From: an uncultured Eubacteriales bacterium
Lineage (GTDB): Bacteria; Bacillota; Clostridia; Oscillospirales; Butyricicoccaceae
Assembly: GCA_934675045.1 (NCBI GenBank)
Contig: CAKUPI010000044.1
Coordinates: forward strand, 1 to 10,712
Direction of reading: 5' to 3'
DNA: 10,712 bases
Shown here: positions 6,085 to 10,712 of the stretch, one piece after another
Layout: the number at the start of each line of letters is the position of its first letter
Position numbering within the stretch: position 1 is the first letter of the stretch
Notes under the pieces: model-generated
Seen by the model: only the letters and a program-made list of their open reading frames with translations
What the model was told of the DNA's origin: nothing
Database searches by the model: none
Translations under genes and position numbers: made by a program

Positions 6085-6771
6085 TTACGCCAGCTTGAAG
6101 GCCTTGTCGACGGCCAGCGAGCAGACGACGGCATGCGCGTCGGTTTTGAGGCCGTGGTTGAGGTTGATGGCCTCCATAATCTGATTGCGGATTTCGTTGG
6201 GAACCAGAATGGCGACGACCTCTTTTTCCGATTGCAGGGTAATGCCGTAAAACTTCTCCAGATGATCGGCGCCCGTCCAGCGCGCGCGGATGATGGTGCC
6301 GCCGCGGGCGCCCGCTTTTTTGGCCGTTTCCATCACAGCGTCGGTGTAACCCTGATTGACGGCGACGAGAATCAGGCTGTTCTTGCTTTCCGGCTTCATC
6401 TCTTTTTCAGTCCTTTCCTCTGTGATGGCGGGCGAAGAAAGCCCGGCGGCGACCAGCGAGCTGATGCCGGTCAGCGAAAGTGAAAATATCAGGCCCATGC
6501 CCTTTCCGCGGCCGCCGCTGCCCAGCGCGTCGCTCATTTCATCCAGCGCGCTGTCGACGACGTCGGCCTGCCCGATGCTGAGCAAAACGTCCTTTTCGGC
6601 CGTGCCCAGCCCGAGCATGTTCATCATGTCCGAGGTGGCCGTACCCAGACCGATGCACTGGTGGTGAAAATAAATCTGTTTTTCGGTCAGCAGCCGGGAA
6701 AAGGCGCTGCCCTGTCCGCGGCGTAAAATGGAAACGACAAGCTTGACGGGCCGGATGGCGTCGGAACGCAT
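6085..6771 (-). CDS. Tandem-domain P-II-like regulatory protein
   Basis: A 228-residue cytoplasmic protein with two GlnB-like ferredoxin folds. The first spans about 8-108 (VKLVVSILRRGQGSAFSRLL, DVLLSIGQADVVDSALDEM, GMGLIFSLSLTGISSL). The second spans about 130-226 (NSLILVAVNQGYTDAVMETA, ARGGTIIRARWTG, EVVAILVP, IMEAI, AHAVVCSLAVDKAFKL). A charged linker, TEERTEKEMKPESK, joins them. P-II proteins sense nucleotides or other small effectors and often bind membrane transporters. The neighbouring gene encodes a DUF1538 membrane protein whose TGA overlaps this ATG by one base (TGATG), and AAGGAGGT lies five bases upstream, so the two products are probably made together. The classical uridylylated T-loop tyrosine motif is not evident, so the ligand is unknown. 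Regulation of the membrane partner is inference from gene order and family habit. Confidence 0.82.
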   Translation of the reverse strand: MRSDAIRPVKLVVSILRRGQGSAFSRLLTEKQIYFHHQCIGLGTATSDMMNMLGLGTAEKDVLLSIGQADVVDSALDEMSDALGSGGRGKGMGLIFSLSLTGISSLVAAGLSSPAITEERTEKEMKPESKNSLILVAVNQGYTDAVMETAKKAGARGGTIIRARWTGADHLEKFYGITLQSEKEVVAILVPNEIRNQIMEAINLNHGLKTDAHAVVCSLAVDKAFKLA

Positions 6772-8300
6772 CAGGCGGCACCTCCTTCTTCATCAAAATA
6801 GATAATGCAGTCTTCCATCTGGGCCAGCTGCTGCACCATGAAGCGTCTGGCAGCGCGCTTTTTCAGCTCGGAGCAGAAGCCGATCAGCTGAATGGTGATG
6901 AGCGGCGTCATGGCCACCATGGCGACAATGCCGAAGGCGTCGGTCATCAGGTTGCCGCCGCTTGCCGTGCAGGCGCCCATGGCCAGCGGAAGCAGAAAGG
7001 TGGCTGTCATCGGGCCGCTGGCCACGCCGCCCGAGTCAAAGGCGATGCCGGTGTAAATGGGCGGCACGTAAAAGCTGAGCAGAAGCGACAGGGCGTAGCC
7101 GGGAATGAGAAACCACAGAATGGAAATCCCCGTAAGAATGCGCAGCATGGCGATGCCCACCGAAATGGAGACGCCGATGGACAGGCCGTGGCCGATGGAG
7201 CTTTGCGTAATGGCGCCGTTGGAGACCTCTTCAACCTGCTTTTTCAGAACGTGGACGGCGGGCTCGGCGGCGACGATGAAGTAGCCGACCACCGCGCCGA
7301 TGGGAACGAGCACCCAGCGGTAGCTCTGCACGGCAAGGTGCTGCCCGATGAGCGAGCCGGCCGGCATAAAGCCCACGTTGACGCCGGTGAGGAAGAGCAC
7401 CAGCCCGAGATACGTAAAGAGAAAGCCGCCAAAAATGCGCCCGATTTGCTTGCCGTGAAACCGGCGGGTGAGCAGCTGAAAGACGATAAAGACGCCGACA
7501 ATGGGCAGGAGCGAGGCGAGCACTTCCCGGGCGAAATGGGGAAGGGCATGGGCAAACAGCGCAAAGGCCTCTTTGGTGTTGACGGCCGTCGGCGGGGTCG
7601 ACTGGACGGCGTCGACATGGGGGGCGTAGAAGAGGCCGAGCAGCAGCACGGACAAAATGGGGCCGATGCTGCACAGAGCGACCAGGCCGAAGCTGTCGTC
7701 GCCCGAGTGCTTGTCGCTGCGGATAGAGGCCATGCCGATGCCCAGCGCCATGATAAAGGGGACGGTCATGGGACCGGTGGTCACGCCGCCCGAGTCAAAG
7801 GCGGCCGGAATAAAGTCGTTGGGGGAAAAATAGGCGAGTGCAAAAACCAGCAGGTAAAAGGCAAACAGAAGCCAGGTCAGCCGGATGCGGAACAGGATGC
7901 GCAGCATGGCGATGACCAGAAAAAGGCCGACGCCCACGGCAACCGACAGAATGAGTATCAGGTTGGGAATGCCGGGAATCTGCGTGGCCAGCACCTGCAA
8001 ATCGGGCTCGGCAATGGTGATGAGTATGCCGACGACCAGACAGGTCAGCAGCGGGACGGCGATGCGCCGGGCCTTGCTCAGCTGTACGCCGATACCCTCG
8101 CCCAGAGGGATCATCGACATTTCGGCGCCCAGCGTGAAAAAGCCCATGCCGGCGATGAGCAGCAGTGCACCAAAGACAAAGAGCACCATAATGCCCGCGT
8201 CAAGCGGCGCTACCGAAACGCTGAGCAATAGAACAATGGCGGTGATAGGCAGAACAGAGGACAATGATTCGTTGATTTTCCCTTTTAGCGGCTTGTTCAT
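6771..8300 (-). CDS. DUF1538 family multi-pass membrane protein (putative transporter)
   Basis: A 509-residue very hydrophobic protein with many membrane segments from about residue 15 to 475. It is an internal duplication: IAMLRIL occurs at 130-136 and 383-389, FDSGGVxxGPMT at 168-179 and 421-432 followed by D-x-FG, and AEPxxxVL at 98-104 and 346-352. Such an inverted or direct two-repeat plan is typical of secondary transporters, and the Asp-Ser-Gly-Gly segments inside predicted membrane parts are candidate substrate or ion sites (inference). The acidic C-terminus, EDCIIYFDEEGG, is soluble. ATG 8300 is preferred to the TTG at 8351 because GGGAG lies five bases ahead of it. It forms an operon with the P-II-like gene. 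Substrate unknown. Family assignment is by recognition of the AFDSGGVxxGPMT repeats. Confidence 0.82.
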   Translation of the reverse strand: MNKPLKGKINESLSSVLPITAIVLLLSVSVAPLDAGIMVLFVFGALLLIAGMGFFTLGAEMSMIPLGEGIGVQLSKARRIAVPLLTCLVVGILITIAEPDLQVLATQIPGIPNLILILSVAVGVGLFLVIAMLRILFRIRLTWLLFAFYLLVFALAYFSPNDFIPAAFDSGGVTTGPMTVPFIMALGIGMASIRSDKHSGDDSFGLVALCSIGPILSVLLLGLFYAPHVDAVQSTPPTAVNTKEAFALFAHALPHFAREVLASLLPIVGVFIVFQLLTRRFHGKQIGRIFGGFLFTYLGLVLFLTGVNVGFMPAGSLIGQHLAVQSYRWVLVPIGAVVGYFIVAAEPAVHVLKKQVEEVSNGAITQSSIGHGLSIGVSISVGIAMLRILTGISILWFLIPGYALSLLLSFYVPPIYTGIAFDSGGVASGPMTATFLLPLAMGACTASGGNLMTDAFGIVAMVAMTPLITIQLIGFCSELKKRAARRFMVQQLAQMEDCIIYFDEEGGAA

Positions 8301-8410
8301 TCCGACTCCCTTTCCGTGATGGCCTTTTTCCTCCTTCGTGTGCGGCGGCAAACAAAAAGCGGCGCCTCGCGGCGCCGCTCCGTCAACGACTGTATTTATT
8401 GCAGCCCACT
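8301..8410 (-). promoter_or_regulatory. 5' leader of the DUF1538/P-II operon with internal terminator
   Basis: If transcription starts near 8410, the mRNA has a leader of about 110 bases. It contains the hairpin at 8354-8379 and, after it, CCGCCGC (8342-8348), which could pair with GCGGCG of the hairpin arm, then an extra GGAGG before the true ribosome binding site. This layout resembles an attenuator or riboswitch expression platform, but I do not recognise an aptamer class. Confidence 0.4.
8354..8379 (-). terminator. Intrinsic terminator between the DegV gene and the DUF1538 gene
   Basis: AGCGGCGCC arms (8358-8366 and 8371-8379) form a 9-bp stem with a four-base loop, followed on the minus strand by a short T-run. 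It lies about 100 bases after the DegV stop and could end that transcript, but it is also downstream of the promoter at 8417-8445, so it may act in the leader of the next operon. Confidence 0.7.
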
Positions 8411-8416
8411 ACCCGT

Positions 8417-8445
8417 AGTATAGCACATCGGCGGACTTTTTGCAA
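8417..8445 (-). promoter_or_regulatory. Promoter of the DUF1538/P-II operon
   Basis: On the minus strand TTGCAA (8440-8445), a 17-base spacer and TATACT (8417-8422) make a strong sigma-A promoter, with start near 8410. It lies between the DegV stop and the hairpin at 8354-8379. Confidence 0.75.
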
Positions 8446-8480
8446 TGACACAGAATATAGTTTTTTGGCGAAAGAAAACC

Positions 8481-9326
8481 TCAGTAGCCGACGACGATGC
8501 CGCCGTCGTTGGCGTACACGGTGCTCAGGCCGCCGGTGGGGACGACAAGCACGCTGCGGATGATCCTGGAGCCGCAGAGCACCTGCTCCCGAAGCTCCTG
8601 CGCGCGCTCCGGGCAGTTGCAGTGGGCGATGACCAGCGTGTCGCGCGCCGGGGAAGCGGCAAGGGCCTTTTCGGCCGTTTCGATGATGAGCTCGCCCATG
8701 CGGCGCATGGCGTTTTTGGTGCCGCGCGCCTTTTCCAGCAGCATGATGTTGCCGGCGCCGTCGTCCCCCATGATGGGCCGCATGTGCAGAATGGAGGCCA
8801 GCTGGCCGACCAGACGGCCGATGCGCCCGGCCTTGATCAGGTTGTCGAGCGATTGCAGCACAAAAAAGGTTCTCATGTCGGCGGCTATTTTCTCGATGCG
8901 CACGGCAATTTCGGAAAAGCCGAGCCCCTCTTTGATAAGGCGGAGCAGGTTGTACACCAAAAGCACCTCGCCGGCGCTGGCGCTCTGCGAGTCGAGCACA
9001 TGCACCCGGCCCGAGCCGCGCTTCATTTCGGCGCCCGCCCGGGCGCTTTGGTACGATCCGCTCAGCTGCGCCGAAAGGGTGACGACAAAGACGTCGTCCT
9101 CGCCGCTCATGGCGTCGGCGTAGTCCGAAGGCGAGGGACAGGCCGTCGAGGGGCTGGAGGAGGCGGCTTTCATCTCGCGGATGAGCCGGGTGGTGTCAAT
9201 GCTGCCGTCGTCGATGCAGGTGGCGCCGTCCACCGTGATTTTAAGGGGGATCAGCGAGACGCCCCAGTCGTTTTCGTAAAAGCCGGGAAGATCGCAGCAG
9301 CTGTCGGCGATAATTCGAATACCCAT
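8481..9326 (-). CDS. DegV family protein (fatty-acid-binding, FakB-like)
   Basis: A 281-residue cytoplasmic DegV-fold protein. The family binds a fatty acid in a deep pocket; the FakB members present it to the kinase FakA. Signatures are IIADSCCDLP (5-14), SPSTACPSPSDY (58-69, matching the TSQPSP loop), VTLSAQLSGSYQSA (82-95), VLDSQSASAGE (110-120), LDNLIKAGRIGRL (160-172) and the C-terminal PTGGLSTVYANDGGIVVGY (263-281). The usual HxGPG near the end is here TVYANDGG, a mild divergence. ATG 9326 is chosen because AAAAGGAG precedes it at good spacing and MGIRIIADS is the family N-terminus. The MarR gene stop lies inside this ribosome binding site, so the two form one operon. No FakA kinase is in the window, so the lipid role is inferred. 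Confidence 0.88.
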   Translation of the reverse strand: MGIRIIADSCCDLPGFYENDWGVSLIPLKITVDGATCIDDGSIDTTRLIREMKAASSSPSTACPSPSDYADAMSGEDDVFVVTLSAQLSGSYQSARAGAEMKRGSGRVHVLDSQSASAGEVLLVYNLLRLIKEGLGFSEIAVRIEKIAADMRTFFVLQSLDNLIKAGRIGRLVGQLASILHMRPIMGDDGAGNIMLLEKARGTKNAMRRMGELIIETAEKALAASPARDTLVIAHCNCPERAQELREQVLCGSRIIRSVLVVPTGGLSTVYANDGGIVVGY

Positions 9327-9333
9327 GTGTCGT

Positions 9334-9786
9334 TTACTCCTTTTGCCCATCCTCTGTCCGGGTGAGATATTGGCTGAGATTGCGGATGCCGCTCATCAAA
9401 ATGCGCTGCTCGTCGGCCGAAAGGCCCTTGAGCATGACGCCGATCAGCTCCTGATGGAAGCTTTCGTGGTAGCGGTAAGCCACCAGCCCCCGGGGCGTCA
9501 GGCTGATGCACACCGTCCGCTTGTCGTGCGGGTCGCGCCGGCGCTCGACAAGCTCTTTTTTCTCCAGCTTGTCGCAGGCTACCGTCAGCGTGGCCAGCGT
9601 AATGCCCAGCGCGCGGGCGACGTTGCCCATCTTGGCCGAGCCGTCCGGCCCGATCTTTTCGATGATGCGAATCTCGGGGGGCGTGACGCGCACGTCCAGC
9701 CCGGTCGAAAGGGCGTTTTCCTCCATGCGGGCAATGCGCCCGGCAAAGGCCGTCAGAAACTCGCGCATCTCATTTTGCGGCAGCAT
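9334..9786 (-). CDS. MarR family transcriptional regulator
   Basis: A 150-residue winged-helix regulator, expected to be a DNA-binding dimer. The helix-turn-helix lies at about 36-80 (TPPEIRIIEKIG, AKMGNVARALGITLATLTVACDKLEKKELVER) and the wing is DPHDKRTVCISLTPRG (85-100); flanking helices supply the dimer interface. ATG 9786 is used because AGAGGTGAGC lies just upstream; the longer form starting at 9834 would begin upstream of the predicted transcription start near 9830. It is followed after seven bases by the DegV gene. FabT, a MarR regulator of fatty-acid synthesis in streptococci, is the nearest functional parallel given the DegV neighbour (inference). Autoregulation through the palindromes at 9809-9838 is likely. 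Confidence 0.88.
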   Translation of the reverse strand: MLPQNEMREFLTAFAGRIARMEENALSTGLDVRVTPPEIRIIEKIGPDGSAKMGNVARALGITLATLTVACDKLEKKELVERRRDPHDKRTVCISLTPRGLVAYRYHESFHQELIGVMLKGLSADEQRILMSGIRNLSQYLTRTEDGQKE

Positions 9787-9808
9787 TTTGCTCACCTCTG
9801 TTTCATGC

Positions 9809-9838
9809 TTAGCAAAACTAAATGTTAGCGTCATTAAC
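9809..9838 (-). promoter_or_regulatory. Operator-like palindrome cluster upstream of the MarR gene
   Basis: The stretch carries alternating TTAG and CTAA half-sites: TTAG (9809-9812), CTAA (9818-9821), TTAG (9825-9828), plus GTTA (9824-9827) facing TAAC (9835-9838). They lie at the start of transcription and into the leader, where a MarR dimer would block its own promoter. Confidence 0.5.
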
Positions 9839-9865
9839 TATAACATCTTTTTGCCGGGGAAGCAA
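9837..9865 (-). promoter_or_regulatory. Promoter of the MarR-DegV operon
   Basis: On the minus strand TTGCTT (9860-9865), 17 bases, then TATAGT (9837-9842). The -10 matches five of six; the -35 keeps TTG. The start would be near 9830, which supports ATG 9786 as translation start. Confidence 0.65.
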
Positions 9866-9939
9866 TAGACAAAGTGTCGAAAGATTTTGCCGGACGCGGC
9901 CGGATGCGGGGATATAGACGGTTTTTCCGGCCGGAGTGT

Positions 9940-9973
9940 AAAAAACCCCCTTTTCCTTTTGGGAAAAAGGGGG
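9940..9973 (-). terminator. Terminator after the MATE exporter gene
   Basis: On the minus strand an 11-bp stem with one bulged base (9946-9956 with 9962-9973) is followed by six T (9940-9945). It lies 22 bases beyond the exporter stop and upstream of the MarR promoter. Confidence 0.88.
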
Positions 9974-9995
9974 ATTGGGCGCGGAAAGGGGCGGC

Positions 9996-10712
9996 TTACA
10001 GCTTGAGCCGGGTCCAGCGGCCCTTGCCGAAGCGAAGTCCGCTGAAGATGAGGCGGCAGCCCTGATCGATCAGGAAGCTGAACCACGCGCCGAGGAGGCC
10101 CCATTGTAGCGTGACGGTAAAGAAGTAGGCGACGACGGTGCGGCCCAGGCCGATGGAGATCAGGGAGACGACGGCGACGTAGCGGGTGTCGCCGGCGACG
10201 CGCAGGCAGTTGGAAAAGATGACCTGTGAAATCTGCGCCGGGCACATGACGGACAAAATGAGCAGAACCTTTGAGCCGAGCTCGATGATGCCGGGCTCGC
10301 GCGAGAAGGGGAGGATGAGCACCTTGCGCATACAGATGAAGAAAACGCACAGGAAGGCGCCGATCAGCACGCCGATGCGCTGGGCCGTTTTGCCGTAGAC
10401 GATGGCCATATCGGGCCGTTTTTGGCCCAGGCTTTGCCCGACGAGCGAGGAGGCGGCCACCGCCAGGCCGTCGCCGAAGGCAAAGGAAAGCATGAGGATG
10501 TTCATGCAGATCTGGTGGGTAGAGAAGGCCATGGTGCCCAGGCTGGCGACGATTTTGGCGAAAATAAAGAATCCGATGCGCACAAAGACCTGTTCGACGG
10601 CGGCCGACGAGCCGACGTTGATAAGCGAGGAGAAGTTCTGGCGGTCGGGCAGAAAGCTCTCTTTAAAGGATAAGTACAAAAAGCGGTCCGGCTTGCGCAC
10701 AGAGGAAAGGGC
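9996..10712 (-). CDS. MATE family efflux transporter (C-terminal part, runs off window)
   Basis: The frame is open to the last base of the window, giving 238 visible codons and a stop at 9996-9998. It is the C-terminal half of a MATE exporter, a 12-helix cation-coupled multidrug or metabolite antiporter of about 450 residues. Hydrophobic helices alternate with MATE-type features: SSAAVEQVFVRIGFFIFAKI, FGDGLAVAASSLVGQSLGQ (helix followed by the VGQxLG turn), and CLRVAGDTRYV, the loop usual in the second half. The GTG at 10698-10700 is not a convincing start since the frame continues upstream and half the protein would be missing. Substrate cannot be told. It has its own terminator and is separate from the MarR operon. 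Confidence 0.85.
   Translation of the reverse strand, partial: ALSSVRKPDRFLYLSFKESFLPDRQNFSSLINVGSSAAVEQVFVRIGFFIFAKIVASLGTMAFSTHQICMNILMLSFAFGDGLAVAASSLVGQSLGQKRPDMAIVYGKTAQRIGVLIGAFLCVFFICMRKVLILPFSREPGIIELGSKVLLILSVMCPAQISQVIFSNCLRVAGDTRYVAVVSLISIGLGRTVVAYFFTVTLQWGLLGAWFSFLIDQGCRLIFSGLRFGKGRWTRLKL

Noticed and set aside
7188..8231. Plus-strand open frame of 347 codons, very hydrophilic
   Set aside because: It is the antisense of the hydrophobic DUF1538 gene; the Asp/Gln/Lys-rich composition is the expected mirror of membrane-segment codons.
8301..8351. TTG start at 8351 adding 17 residues to the DUF1538 protein
   Set aside because: The added residues are charged and unlike a signal, whereas ATG 8300 has a GGGAG site at proper distance.
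9787..9834. Upstream ATG (9834) for the MarR protein
   Set aside because: It falls at or before the predicted transcription start and within the operator-like repeats; ATG 9786 has its own ribosome binding site.

Overview
The window is GC-rich DNA that reads like a chromosome of a spore-forming, anaerobic member of the Clostridia (an Oscillospiraceae/Ruminococcaceae-like Firmicute is my best guess). The grounds are strong AGGAGG-type ribosome binding sites, a PdaB-type sporulation polysaccharide deacetylase, DegV, an M55 D-aminopeptidase, a lipoprotein serpin and a DUF1538/P-II pair. No rRNA, tRNA or CRISPR array was seen. The organism assignment is inference from gene content and base composition.

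Layout. Left part (1-2961, + strand): the C-terminal part of a PdaB-like deacetylase, a zinc D-aminopeptidase (DppA/M55), a strong intrinsic terminator, then a secreted lipoprotein serpin with an inhibitory-type hinge. A hairpin at 2966-3000 separates these from a minus-strand PLP aminotransferase of the HisC/CobD type (3024-4127).

Middle (about 4230-5220): an AT-richer minus-strand island that looks like phage or integrative-element debris. It holds two diverged copies of a unit made of an ADP-ribosyltransferase C-terminus, a small four-cysteine zinc-ribbon protein, and a 66-bp 3' flank. One ribbon protein (55 aa, 4986-5153) is a short gene easily missed. The transferase fragment keeps an Arg, an STS motif and an ExE motif but has lost its N-terminal part.

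Right part: a ComB-like phosphatase (5304-6017, +) with its own clear promoter meets a two-gene minus-strand operon at a bidirectional terminator. That operon encodes an internally duplicated DUF1538 membrane protein and a tandem-domain P-II-like regulator, joined by a one-base TGATG overlap. Its promoter is followed by an intrinsic-terminator-like hairpin in the leader, which suggests attenuation or read-through control. Further right are a MarR regulator with an operator-like palindrome cluster downstream of its own promoter, a DegV (fatty-acid-binding type) gene sharing its operon, and the C-terminal half of a MATE exporter running off the end.

Functional themes: envelope and peptide processing (deacetylase, D-aminopeptidase, serpin), P-II control of a putative transporter, and a MarR-DegV pair that may link lipid binding to transcription. 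The strongest candidates for something undescribed are the repeated ART/zinc-ribbon unit, the DUF1538/P-II operon leader, and the serpin with a predicted Glu at P1.
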